A stretch of 43,978 nt of DNA from Pirellulales bacterium (GTDB taxonomy: Bacteria; Planctomycetota; Planctomycetia; Pirellulales; Thermoguttaceae), in contig JAFGDS010000080.1 in NCBI GenBank assembly GCA_016931995.1, positions 1 to 43,978 on the forward strand. The letters run 5' to 3'. Positions 25,996 to 33,430 of the stretch are shown in pieces; positions within the stretch are counted from its first letter, which is position 1; every line of letters begins with the position of its first letter. Below the pieces are notes generated by a model. It saw only the letters and a list, made by a program, of their open reading frames with translations. It ran no database searches and was not told where the DNA came from. The translations under genes and the position numbers were made by a program.

Positions 25996-26967
25996 TCACG
26001 CCCGATCCCACGGGAACGGCGTCACGGCGGCGAGGGTTTTCGCTCCGGCGGCGAGCATCACGAGGCGGTCGAAGCCCAACGCGACGCCGGCGGCGGAGGG
26101 CAGGCCGCGGTCCATGGCCGCCAGCAGGCGGCTTTCTTCGGGCAGCGGCATTTTGCCATCTTGTTCGCGCCGGTGGTTCGCCTCGGCGTTGCGGCGGCGG
26201 AGCTCGGCCGCGTCGGTCAGCTCGTGGTAGCCGTTGGCCAGCTCGATTCCGTCGACAAACAGCTCGAATCGTTCGGCCACGGGCTGCGTGTCGGGTCGAA
26301 CGCGGGCCAGGGCGGCCTGGCTGGGCGGGTAGTCGAACAGGATCGTCGGCTGCGTGCGGCCCAAATGCGGCGCGACCAGCCCAACCAACAGCAGATCGAA
26401 CCATCCGTCGCGGTCGAGCGCGTCGAGACTCTCCGGCGTGGCAACGCCGTGTTCCGCCGCCGCGCGGCGAAGCGACGCGACGTCGGCCGCGAGCGGATCG
26501 ACGCCCGCGTGCAAAATGAACGCGTCGCGATAACTCACACGCTCGGCCGGCCCGCGCCCGAGCATCGCTTCGGCCAGGTCGCTCAAAAGGATCATGCCCT
26601 CCTCAAGTCCGTCGCCGGGCCGGTACCACTCGACAATCGTGAACTCGGGATTGTGCAGCGGGCCACATTCGCCCTGGCGAAAGGATCGGGTGACTTGATA
26701 GATCGCCGGGGCGCCGGACGCCAGGAGGCGCTTCATGGCGAACTCGGGCGAGGTCTGCAGCCAGAGCGTTCGGCCGGCGTCCTCGACGCGGAACGGATCG
26801 AGATGCCGGTCGATCACCGTGTCGGCCGACAAGAGCGGCGTCTGCACCTCGATGAATCCACGCTCGGCGAAGAACCGCCGCAGCCGCGCCAGCATCACGG
26901 CCCAAAGCCGCAGGGCGTCCCAGTTGGCCGTCGGGCGGAAGTCGGGGTGAAGGGGAGGAGCGGTCAT
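25996..26967 (-). CDS. epmA: EF-P--(R)-beta-lysine ligase (EpmA/GenX/PoxA)
   Basis: The 323-residue enzyme resembles the catalytic core of class II lysyl-tRNA synthetase without an anticodon domain. It activates (R)-beta-lysine with ATP and attaches it to Lys34 of EF-P. Motif 1 lies in [18 protein letters not shown] near 29-46, motif 2 in [20 protein letters not shown] near 94-113, and motif 3 in [13 protein letters not shown] near 296-308. The length matches EpmA. The gene follows efp on the same strand, separated by one inverted repeat, and epmB is divergent, which makes the function very likely. ATG 26967 gives [16 protein letters not shown], typical for the family. Confidence 0.95.
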   Translation of the reverse strand: MTAPPLHPDFRPTANWDALRLWAVMLARLRRFFAERGFIEVQTPLLSADTVIDRHLDPFRVEDAGRTLWLQTSPEFAMKRLLASGAPAIYQVTRSFRQGECGPLHNPEFTIVEWYRPGDGLEEGMILLSDLAEAMLGRGPAERVSYRDAFILHAGVDPLAADVASLRRAAAEHGVATPESLDALDRDGWFDLLLVGLVAPHLGRTQPTILFDYPPSQAALARVRPDTQPVAERFELFVDGIELANGYHELTDAAELRRRNAEANHRREQDGKMPLPEESRLLAAMDRGLPSAAGVALGFDRLVMLAAGAKTLAAVTPFPWDRA

Positions 26968-26972
26968 GCGAC

Positions 26973-27043
26973 TGTAGGAGGCGACTCCCGTCGCCAATTC
27001 CCCTAAAACGAGCCGCGATCGGCGACGGGAGTCGCCTCCCACA
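26973..27043. repeat. GGCGACGGGAGTCGCC inverted repeat between efp and epmA
   Basis: 23-base arms at 26973-26995 and 27021-27043 are reverse complements with one mismatch. Each arm holds GGCGACTCCCGTCGCC, which also folds on itself. It occupies most of the 88 bases between the efp stop and the epmA start and could lower epmA expression. Confidence 0.85.
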
Positions 27044-27055
27044 GACGTCCCAGCG

Positions 27056-27625
27056 CTACTCCTTGACCCGCTCGATGTAGTCGCCGGTGCGGGTGTCCAC
27101 TTTGATGAGATCGCCCATCTCGACGAAGGAGGGACAGGTCATCTCGGCGCCGGTTTCGACCTTGACGGGCTTGGTCACGTTGCTGGCCGTGTTGCCCTTG
27201 GCCCCCGGTTCGCAGTATTCCACCCGCAGAACGACGTGGTTCGGCGGCGTCATCGTGATCGGGTTGCCGTTGAACAGCAACATGCTGCAGTTCATGCCTT
27301 CCTTGAGGTACTTCCAGGCGTCGTCGATCTGGTCGAGCGTCAACTCGTATTGCTCGTACGTTTGGACGTTCATGAAGACGAACTGGTCGCCCTGGCGATA
27401 GAGGTACTGCGCGTCGATCTCCTCGACGTCGGCGGCTTCGATCGAATCGCCGCTTTTGTAGGTGCGGTCGATGACGGTGTTTCGCAGCAGGTGGCGCAGG
27501 CGGCACTTGTACAGGGCTTGGCCCTTGCCCGGCTTGACGAAATTGCACTCGATCATCAAGTACGGGTCGCCGTCGAGCTGGACCTTGAGACCTTTTCGGA
27601 ACTGGCTGGTGTTGTAGGTTGCCAC
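27056..27625 (-). CDS. efp: Elongation factor P
   Basis: The 189-residue factor binds between the ribosomal P and E sites and relieves stalling at polyproline. The three beta-domains are visible: KOW-like 1-65, OB 66-128 and the C-terminal OB. The loop KPGKGQA carries Lys34, the residue that receives beta-lysine in species with EpmA and EpmB. The C terminus GDLIKVDTRTGDYIERVKE is the family signature. It is the first gene of the efp-epmA unit, with 59 bases separating it from the divergent epmB, so both directions probably start from that gap. Confidence 0.98.
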   Translation of the reverse strand: MATYNTSQFRKGLKVQLDGDPYLMIECNFVKPGKGQALYKCRLRHLLRNTVIDRTYKSGDSIEAADVEEIDAQYLYRQGDQFVFMNVQTYEQYELTLDQIDDAWKYLKEGMNCSMLLFNGNPITMTPPNHVVLRVEYCEPGAKGNTASNVTKPVKVETGAEMTCPSFVEMGDLIKVDTRTGDYIERVKE

Positions 27626-27684
27626 GGTGGTCTTCCTGCTTGGGACTTCAATGCGCCGTTGGACTGTGGTACGATCGGTTGGTC

Positions 27685-28695
27685 ATGGCGAGCACAGGCA
27701 TACTGACGCGGTCCGACCCAGCCCCACCCGACGCGCCGGCCTGGTCGCGGCTGGTCGCCGGCGCGATCCGCGATGGGGCCGAGCTGTGCGACCGGCTGGG
27801 CCTGCCGCGCGAACGGGCCGACGATGCCCCGGGCTTTCCCGCGCTCGTGCCCGAGCCCTTCCTGGCCCGAATCCGCCCAGGCGACCCAGGCGATCCTCTC
27901 CTGCGTCAGGTATTGCCCACCCGCGAGGAGCAAGTCAAATCCCCCGGATTCACGCCCGATCCGCTGGGCGAATCGGCGGCGATCAAGGGCGCCTGCCTGC
28001 TGGCGAAGTACGCAAACCGATCCCTCATCGTAGCAAGCGGGGCGTGCGCCGTCCATTGCCGGTTTTGTTTCCGCCGGCATTTTCGCCCGGCAGATCCCCC
28101 GTCGGAGGAGTCGATCGCCTCGGCCATCGGGCGACTGGCCGCCGACCCATCGGTCCACGAAGTGGTGCTCAGCGGCGGCGATCCGCTGGGGCTGGACGAC
28201 CCGCGCCTGGCGTGGCTTCTAGCCCGGCTGGCGGACGTGGCGTCGTTGCGGCGGGTTCGGGTGCATACGCGTTTTCCGGTCGCCATTCCCCAGCGGGTGA
28301 CCGCCTCGCTGATCGAGACGCTCCGCGGGACGCGGCTCGTGCCGATCGCCGCGGTCCACGTCAACCATCCCGCCGAAATCGACCGGGACGTCGCGGCCGC
28401 GCTGGGCCGCTTCGTCGACGCCGGGATCCCCGTGCTCGGCCAGACCGTTCTGCTGCGCGGAGTAAACGACTGCGCCGACACGCTGGCGACGTTGTTCGAG
28501 CGGCTGGTCGATCTTCGCGTGATGCCGTACTACCTGCACCAATTGGACCGCGTGGCCGGCGCGGCCCATTTCGAGGTCTCTGAAACAGTGGGCATCCGTT
28601 TGATTGCCGAGCTTCGCGCCCGACTGCCCGGCTACGCGGCGCCGCGCTACGTGCGCGAAGTGCCGGGCGAGCCGGGCAAGCGGGTATTGGCGTGA
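27685..28695 (+). CDS. epmB: EF-P beta-lysylation protein EpmB (lysine 2,3-aminomutase family)
   Basis: The 336-residue radical-SAM enzyme converts L-alpha-lysine into (R)-beta-lysine, the donor used by EpmA. The iron-sulfur motif CAVHCRFCFRRHF places Cys121, Cys125 and Cys128 in CX3CX2C, followed by VVLSGGDPLGLDD for SAM and PLP contacts. The C-terminal PYYLHQLDRVAGAAHFEV is typical of lysine aminomutases. The size matches EpmB, which is shorter than KamA (about 415). With efp and epmA beside it the assignment is firm. ATG 27685 lies in the divergent gap; no strong ribosome site is seen. Confidence 0.95.
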   Translation: MASTGILTRSDPAPPDAPAWSRLVAGAIRDGAELCDRLGLPRERADDAPGFPALVPEPFLARIRPGDPGDPLLRQVLPTREEQVKSPGFTPDPLGESAAIKGACLLAKYANRSLIVASGACAVHCRFCFRRHFRPADPPSEESIASAIGRLAADPSVHEVVLSGGDPLGLDDPRLAWLLARLADVASLRRVRVHTRFPVAIPQRVTASLIETLRGTRLVPIAAVHVNHPAEIDRDVAAALGRFVDAGIPVLGQTVLLRGVNDCADTLATLFERLVDLRVMPYYLHQLDRVAGAAHFEVSETVGIRLIAELRARLPGYAAPRYVREVPGEPGKRVLA

Positions 28696-28772
28696 GTTTT
28701 CGCCTGGGCGTGCTGAGGGTGGTTTGGCCAACGGATCGCGACGTTCGCCGCGTTTGACAGCGTTCCATCAGT

Positions 28773-28841
28773 CGTCATCCTGAGCGCAGCGAAGGATCTG
28801 GTTGGTAGCACCGGAGATCCTTCGCTTCGCTCAGGATGACG
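28773..28841. repeat. CATCCTGAGCG...GAAGGATC inverted repeat
   Basis: 27-base arms at 28773-28799 and 28815-28841 pair with one mismatch. The core is CATCCTGAGCGMAGCGAAGG. It lies between the convergent ends of epmB and the AraC gene; a half copy is at 6973-6999. Read as protein it gives the familiar spurious VILSEAKDL string. Confidence 0.9.
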
Positions 28842-28872
28842 TGCCGCGATGACAGAGGTTTCTCAGCCAGCT

Positions 28873-29814
28873 CTATGTGTTCTGAAGACCTGGTCCCGGC
28901 GATTGCGGTCCGGAGCGGAACGCGCGGGGCGACATGCCTTCGATCCGTTGGAACACGCGGCCCATTGTGTCGGCGCTGGAGAATCCCGCGGCGATGGCGA
29001 TCTCGTGGATGCTCAGGTGCGTGCCCGCCAACAGGCGCCGCGCCCGCTCGAGCCGGCAGAGGATGATGGCCTCGTGAATCGTGTGGCCCACCACCTGACG
29101 GAAACGGCGTTCCAGGCTGCGCCGGGTGAGCGGCAACTGCCGGGCGACGTCCTTGACGGTCATGGGCTCGTGGCTTTGGCTCCAAATGAGCCGCAGCGCC
29201 TCGGCCACGACGCGGTCTTCATACGTGGTGACTTCCTCGGGCCCCTTGGCGACCATCTCGGCCGAGTCGCTCGGCGCGGCGGTCGTCACGGCGGCCAACA
29301 GCTCCATCGTGTCCGCGGCAATCAGGTGCGGGAACCCGCGGACCTCGGCCTTCAGGCGGGCCAACAACGCCTCGAACACGCTGCGTATCGCCTCGTTTAC
29401 GCCCGTGCGCAGCACCGCCCGCTCGGGCAGGAGAAATCCCTCGCTCTGAAGCGACTCGACGTTGCGCCCGGCGAAACTGACCCAATACTCGTCCCACCCG
29501 GTGGATTCGAGCGGGCGGTAGCGGTGCCATACGCCGGGAAAGAGCAGAAAAACCGTGCCGGGGACCACCTTGGCCGCGCCCGTCGGGCCGGACTCGAATT
29601 CGCCGTGGCCCCGGGGGATGTAGACGACCTGATACTCGGGCAACGTCCGGCCGTGGGACCAACTGAAGTCGTAGAGTTCCGGATGGCGCGCCGGAGGGTA
29701 CACCACGCCGGGCGGGATCCGCGTTCGGCCGGCGCCGATCACGTACAGCCCCCAGTCAACGTCGCGACGCCGAACGGGGATGTAGCGGAAGTAGTTCTCG
29801 CCGAAATGTTCCAT
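28873..29814 (-). CDS. AraC-family transcriptional regulator
   Basis: The 313-residue protein has an N-terminal cupin-like sensor (about 30-110: GVVYPPARHPELYDF, YQVVYIPRGHGEFES, GTVFLLFPGVWHRYRP, WDEYWVSFAG) and a C-terminal AraC double helix-turn-helix (about 205-300: MTVKDVARQLPLTRRSLERRF, then HLSIHEIAIAAGFSSADTMGRVF). The sensor half is of the sugar-sensing XylR/RhaS type. It is transcribed away from the DUF6807/PmoA gene, so control of that gene is the natural guess. A candidate promoter with a short direct repeat lies between the two. The ligand is unknown. Confidence 0.93.
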   Translation of the reverse strand: MEHFGENYFRYIPVRRRDVDWGLYVIGAGRTRIPPGVVYPPARHPELYDFSWSHGRTLPEYQVVYIPRGHGEFESGPTGAAKVVPGTVFLLFPGVWHRYRPLESTGWDEYWVSFAGRNVESLQSEGFLLPERAVLRTGVNEAIRSVFEALLARLKAEVRGFPHLIAADTMELLAAVTTAAPSDSAEMVAKGPEEVTTYEDRVVAEALRLIWSQSHEPMTVKDVARQLPLTRRSLERRFRQVVGHTIHEAIILCRLERARRLLAGTHLSIHEIAIAAGFSSADTMGRVFQRIEGMSPRAFRSGPQSPGPGLQNT

Positions 29815-29934
29815 AGTCCGTGGCGCCCCGCCTCGCGCACGCGTGCGTGTCCAATAATCAGACTACCCCCCGATCATCGCCACGAACTCCGGCCACGGCA
29901 ACCACTCGTTCTGGGGGGCGATGGATTGCGCGCG

Positions 29935-29963
29935 TTGTCCAAGATATCCCACCCAAGTATATT
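29935..29963 (+). promoter_or_regulatory. Candidate promoter for the DUF6807/PmoA gene
   Basis: TTGTCC (29935-29940), a 17-base spacer and TATATT (29958-29963) fit a vegetative promoter. CCAAGATAT (29939) and CCAAGTATA (29953) form a direct repeat across it, a possible binding site for the divergent AraC regulator. Confidence 0.35.
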
Positions 29964-30074
29964 GGAGCACACGTAGGCTTGGCGCCCCGATCGCTCAAGC
30001 TGAGTCCGCAGGCGTTGACCCCGAGCAAGGGCGGGTTCGTCTTCGCGAAGATGCCTCAACCTAGGAAATCCCCC

Positions 30075-31037
30075 ATGAATCGCCTCGCCACTGCCCCTCT
30101 ATTATCCGGTCTACTGATTGCCCTGGCGGGTCCACCGTCCTCGGGGCTCTCGGCCGACGTGACGGCGGAGCTGTCGAAGGACAAGAGCCGGGTGACGGTG
30201 AAGATCGACGGGCAGCTCTTCGCCGAATATCTCACGCGCTCGGGCACGAAGCCGATCGTCTGGCCCATTATCGGGCCAACCGGCAAGCCCATGACCCGCG
30301 GCTGGCCCATGACCCAGGCCGGCCCCCACGAGCAGAAGGACCACGTCCACCACCGATCGCTGTGGTTCACCCACGGAGACGTCAACGGGGTGGATTTCTG
30401 GAGCGAGCAGCGCAAGCCGGCGGTTATCAAACACCGCGAGTTCGTCGAGGTTGCCGGCGGGCCAGAAGCCCGGATCGTCACCCGCAACGATTGGCTCGAC
30501 CCCAACGGCAAGAAGGTCTGCGAGGATGAGCGAACGCTTGCCTTTGGCGCGGACGGCGACGCCCGTTGGATCGATTTTGACATCGTGCTTTCGGCCACGG
30601 CCGGCCGGGTGACGTTGGGCGACACAAAGGAGGGGACGTTCGGGATCCGCATGGCGGCGACCATGAAACCCGATGCCAAGCTGGGCGGGCGCGTCGTCAA
30701 CAGCGAGGGCAACGCCGGAGCCGACGTTTGGGGGAAGCGGGCGTCTTGGGTCGATTATTTTGGCCCGGTGGATGGCGAGACGGTGGGCATCGCCCTGATG
30801 AACCACCCCAAGAGCTTCCGCTACCCCACGCACTGGCACGCCCGCACGTACGGTCTGTGTTCGGCCAACCCGTTTGGCGCAAGTTGCTTCGAGGGACCCG
30901 GCGCGGACGGATCGGCGACGATCGAGGCGGGCGAGTCTCTCAGGCTGTACTACCGCGTCTACCTCCACAAGGGCGACGACGAGCAAGGCAGGGTGTCCGC
31001 CGCTTTCGAAGCCTACTGCAAGCGGGCGAAGAAGTAG
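30075..31037 (+). CDS. DUF6807/PmoA-family secreted protein
   Basis: The 320-residue product begins with a signal peptide (MNRLATAPLLSGLLIALAGP, ending near residue 26). The mature part has the marks of the PmoA/DUF6807 family common in planctomycetes: IVWPIIGPTGKPMTRGWPM near 56-74, HEQKDHVHHRSLWFTHGDVN near 79-98, FWSE near 102, ASWVDYFGP near 225-233, and HARTYGLCSANPFG near 255-268. Despite the PmoA label there is no link to particulate methane monooxygenase shown here. Function is unproven; the family often sits near sugar-use genes. The divergent AraC regulator fits a carbohydrate-response unit. A dispersed repeat follows the stop. Confidence 0.9.
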   Translation: MNRLATAPLLSGLLIALAGPPSSGLSADVTAELSKDKSRVTVKIDGQLFAEYLTRSGTKPIVWPIIGPTGKPMTRGWPMTQAGPHEQKDHVHHRSLWFTHGDVNGVDFWSEQRKPAVIKHREFVEVAGGPEARIVTRNDWLDPNGKKVCEDERTLAFGADGDARWIDFDIVLSATAGRVTLGDTKEGTFGIRMAATMKPDAKLGGRVVNSEGNAGADVWGKRASWVDYFGPVDGETVGIALMNHPKSFRYPTHWHARTYGLCSANPFGASCFEGPGADGSATIEAGESLRLYYRVYLHKGDDEQGRVSAAFEAYCKRAKK

Positions 31038-31078
31038 ATTCGTCTGTTGGCATCCATCCGGCACACCACCGGCATTGA

Positions 31079-31142
31079 GTGCCACTGGCTTCGCCAGTGC
31101 GTCCCTTGCAGTATCCCGTGGCACTGGCAAAGCCAGTGGCAC
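31079..31142. repeat. GTGCCACTGGC family inverted repeat, copy 4
   Basis: 22-base arms at 31079-31100 and 31121-31142 pair with one mismatch. The core is identical to the arms of copy 1 at 772-839. Confidence 0.9.
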
Positions 31143-31655
31143 GCGCGTGGTCTTCATTGCGAAACCGCGAGCGACCTGCCAAATGGGCGCAAGCAGCGTC
31201 TTGAACGCACTGCCAGGCTCCGCCGAGCCGCCAAAGTTTCTTCCACCGGCAGAGTTCGCCTGTTTTCCTGCATAGTCTTCAAATATCCCAAGATGTGACT
31301 TTCTGCCGCAAGAAATCGCTTCCTATTTTGCCGATAGTCTCCTGTATCAGTACTCACCCCATACTGTCTCACCCGCACGGAGTTATCCATCTCCCGCACC
31401 CTCCGTGCCCAACCAACGGCCTGACCAAGAAATGCCGACCGGGTGAACGCCAGCGAGAGCGGCCACCGCGAATCGGGCTCGACGGGAGCATCGAGCCATC
31501 GCGTGGCCGAGGGTGCCCGTGGGCGGAAACGCCAAGAGTCGTTCGTCGGGGAGAAGCCTCCCGGCGACGGCTGGATGGGCGCCGCGCCGCGGCCTTCCGC
31601 GTAGACGACCGGTTCGCGCATTCTCCACGCAGGCCCCGAGGAGACCTCACCCCAG
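31143..31655. other. 513-bp gap without a recognised gene
   Basis: No open frame here shows a family signature or a good ribosome site. Base composition varies, with a lower-GC part near 31260-31370 unlike the surrounding genes. A 169-codon minus-strand frame (31154-31663) has no recognisable features. Confidence 0.5.
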
Positions 31656-31952
31656 ATGGTCACGAAAGTTTTGCAATTTCACGATCTGCAAGACCTACGA
31701 GATTTTGTCCACGAAACCTTCTGTAACCGTTATCAACTTCAATTCGGCGCGTTTCGGATGACCGAACGGGTCCTCCTTCGAGGGGGGAAACCCTGTGGTG
31801 TTCACTTCTGCCTGCACGGACCTCGGGCAGCCCGGTTCACCGCGATTTGGGAGACCGATCGAAACCAGGTTCTCTTCTACGGCTCCGCCGGCGAGCGGTT
31901 TCTTAAGACCCAGCTCGTCGAAGCGCCCAACCTGGAACGCAAGGCCGCTTGA
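31656..31952 (+). CDS. Small hypothetical protein
   Basis: This 98-residue soluble protein begins MVTKVLQFHDLQDLRDFVHE and continues with FGAFRMTERVLLRGGKPCG and ARFTAIWETDRNQVLFYGSA. It alternates short beta-strand-like stretches after an N-terminal helix and has no signal peptide. GAGGAG lies about eleven bases upstream. The codon pattern and balanced composition look real, unlike nearby open frames. No family was recognised. The csrA promoter overlaps its stop codon, so the two genes sit in tandem but may be transcribed separately. Confidence 0.65.
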   Translation: MVTKVLQFHDLQDLRDFVHETFCNRYQLQFGAFRMTERVLLRGGKPCGVHFCLHGPRAARFTAIWETDRNQVLFYGSAGERFLKTQLVEAPNLERKAA

Positions 31953-31977
31953 CACCGGCCGCAAAGCAGTGTACATT
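31949..31977 (+). promoter_or_regulatory. Vegetative promoter for csrA
   Basis: A perfect TTGACA (31949-31954), exactly 17 bases of spacer, and TACATT (31972-31977) followed by TATATATG. The -35 box overlaps the TGA of the upstream small gene. This is the best sigma-70-type match seen in the window. Confidence 0.6.
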
Positions 31978-32019
31978 TATATATGTTGTGCCCTTCATCC
32001 CTGACACGGAGGTCCTCCG

Positions 32020-32208
32020 ATGTTGGTCCTTTCCCGCCGAGAAAGTCAGCGAATCCGACTCGGCGATTCGATTGTCGTAACGGTAGTCCGCGTGGCCGGC
32101 GACCGCGTCCGCCTGGGCATTGAGGCCCCCCGCGACGTCGTCGTGCTGCGCGATGAGTTGGAGCCGCACCGGCCGGCCGAACCGTTGCCCCTGCCGGCCT
32201 CGGCGTGA
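32020..32208 (+). CDS. csrA: Carbon storage regulator CsrA
   Basis: The 62-residue RNA-binding protein starts MLVLSRRESQRIRLGDSIVV and continues VRVAGDRVRLGIEAPRDVVVLRDEL, the complete CsrA/RsmA fold that dimerises and binds GGA motifs in mRNA leaders. The RLGIEAP core and the basic residues at each edge strand are kept. The last 12 residues are Pro-rich and variable, as usual. The ribosome site GGAGG (32008-32012) lies inside a perfect 13-base palindrome ending at the base before ATG, and contains GGA, so self-repression is plausible. In many bacteria csrA sits beside flagellar genes; none is visible here. Confidence 0.96.
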   Translation: MLVLSRRESQRIRLGDSIVVTVVRVAGDRVRLGIEAPRDVVVLRDELEPHRPAEPLPLPASA

Positions 32209-32233
32209 TGGTGCGGGCGTGTACGCGCGGGGG

Positions 32234-32256
32234 CACTGCTGGCTTGCCCGGCAGTG
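32234..32256. repeat. CACTGCTGGC short hairpin
   Basis: CACTGCTGG and CCCGGCAGTG pair around CTTG with one mismatch, between the csrA stop and the YhaM-like stop. A related partial copy is at 2051-2082. Confidence 0.6.
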
Positions 32257-32283
32257 TGCGGCGACAGCCACAAGGGGAGCGTG

Positions 32284-33294
32284 TTACCCGCTCGCCCAAC
32301 CGCGAAATACCTTTTGACGGAGGGGATTTTTGTTCGAGCTGAGCGGACCGGCGTGGTCGTCCTCGGCCAGGATCGAGGCCATCATGTGGAACTTCGCGTC
32401 GACGTCGTCGGCGTAGTGGACCAGGAGGGCCTCGGGCGTCATCGGCGGTTTGGGCGAGCCCCACTCGGGCAGTCGCTGGTGGGCGATGATGAGATGCTCC
32501 AGGCGCAAGAGCGTCTCGGCGTCCACGCCCGAGCCGGCGGCCGCCTCGCGCACCAGGTCGCGACCCTGGAGCATGTGCCCGATCAAGCCGCCCTCGGCCG
32601 TGTACTCGGCGCCGGTGGGGTTCGCCCGAATCTCGCGGACCTTGCCGATGTCGTGCAACGCGCCGCCGGCCACGACGAGCCCTCGGTTCAAGGGCGGCTT
32701 CATGTCGGGATAAAGAGCCGCGTATTTGTCGGCAAGATAGACGCACGTTCTGGCCACGCTGAGCGTGTGCTCCAGCAGGCCCGCCACGTGCGTGTGATGA
32801 TTGTGCCGGGCGGCCGGCAGCACCAAGAGCGCGTCGCGGTGGGTCGTTAGGATCGTCTCGACGAGCCCACGCAGCGGGCCGGCGGGGATCTCCGCCCGAA
32901 CGAGCGCCACCAGTTCGTCAAACATCGTTTGCGGACAAAACCGCGATTGGGGCCGGCATAGGTTCGGGTCGAACCCGTCCGCCACGTCCGACTCGACCAC
33001 TTCGCGGATTTTGCGTATGTCGAGTTGCGGGCCGTAGTTGGTCTCGCGATAAACGGCGCGGAGCTTGTAGAACGCGCCGGGCGTCCAGCTTGCGCGGCAT
33101 TCGGCCGCCCAGGGCGAATTATCCCAGATCGGAAAGCTCACCTCCCGGCCCGCGTCGCGGAAGGAAACCCGATAGTACGGCTTGCCCTCCCGCGTCGAAA
33201 GCTCCTCCTTGCCGGTCAACAGAGCGAACAGATCGCCCTCCTCGCCAGGAGTCATGTCGCAAAGCCGGACAATCGGGACGGATCGCGGGGGCAT
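32284..33294 (-). CDS. HD-domain nuclease, YhaM-like 3'-5' exoribonuclease
   Basis: The 336-residue protein has an N-terminal OB-fold (about 10-90: GKPYYRVSFRDAGREVSFPI, then DNSPW and FYKLRAVYRETNYGPQLDI) and an HD phosphohydrolase domain (about 155-300). The metal ligands are visible in HNHHTHVAGLLEHTLSVA and GGALHDIGKVRE. The ending LVHYADDVDAKFHMMASIL is typical of YhaM/CBF1-type exoribonucleases, which trim RNA 3' ends. The length is close to Bacillus YhaM (314). It converges on csrA; a shared RNA-regulation theme is only suggestive. GTG and ATG choices near the N terminus do not affect the domains. Confidence 0.88.
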   Translation of the reverse strand: MPPRSVPIVRLCDMTPGEEGDLFALLTGKEELSTREGKPYYRVSFRDAGREVSFPIWDNSPWAAECRASWTPGAFYKLRAVYRETNYGPQLDIRKIREVVESDVADGFDPNLCRPQSRFCPQTMFDELVALVRAEIPAGPLRGLVETILTTHRDALLVLPAARHNHHTHVAGLLEHTLSVARTCVYLADKYAALYPDMKPPLNRGLVVAGGALHDIGKVREIRANPTGAEYTAEGGLIGHMLQGRDLVREAAAGSGVDAETLLRLEHLIIAHQRLPEWGSPKPPMTPEALLVHYADDVDAKFHMMASILAEDDHAGPLSSNKNPLRQKVFRGWASG

Positions 33295-33382
33295 GGGGGG
33301 CCTCGCAGCCGGCGGGTATCGGGGTTGATCGCATTTCCGTGCGCGAGCGATTATCCCCCGGCGGGTTGGCTTTCGTCAAGTT

Positions 33383-33430
33383 CCGCGCGCGAATCGCGCG
33401 GCATCTCGCCCCAGGCGAAACGGCCGTTTC
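33383..33430 (-). terminator. Possible terminator after the giant surface gene
   Basis: GAAACGGCCGTTTC (33417-33430) is a perfect palindrome touching the stop codon, and CCGCGCG...CGCGCGG (33383-33401) forms a second GC-rich stem just after it in the direction of transcription. There is no U-run, so any termination would be of a non-classical kind. Confidence 0.25.

Noticed and set aside
28775-29185. Protein containing VILSEAKDL
   Set aside because: Translation of the CATCCTGAGCG inverted repeat, a well-known false product.
30075-31037. Particulate methane monooxygenase subunit
   Set aside because: The PmoA label of this family is historical; the protein has a signal peptide and soluble beta-rich domain, not the membrane helices of methane monooxygenase.
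31154-31663. 169-codon minus-strand gene
   Set aside because: No ribosome site and no recognisable domain; the sequence looks like random frame.
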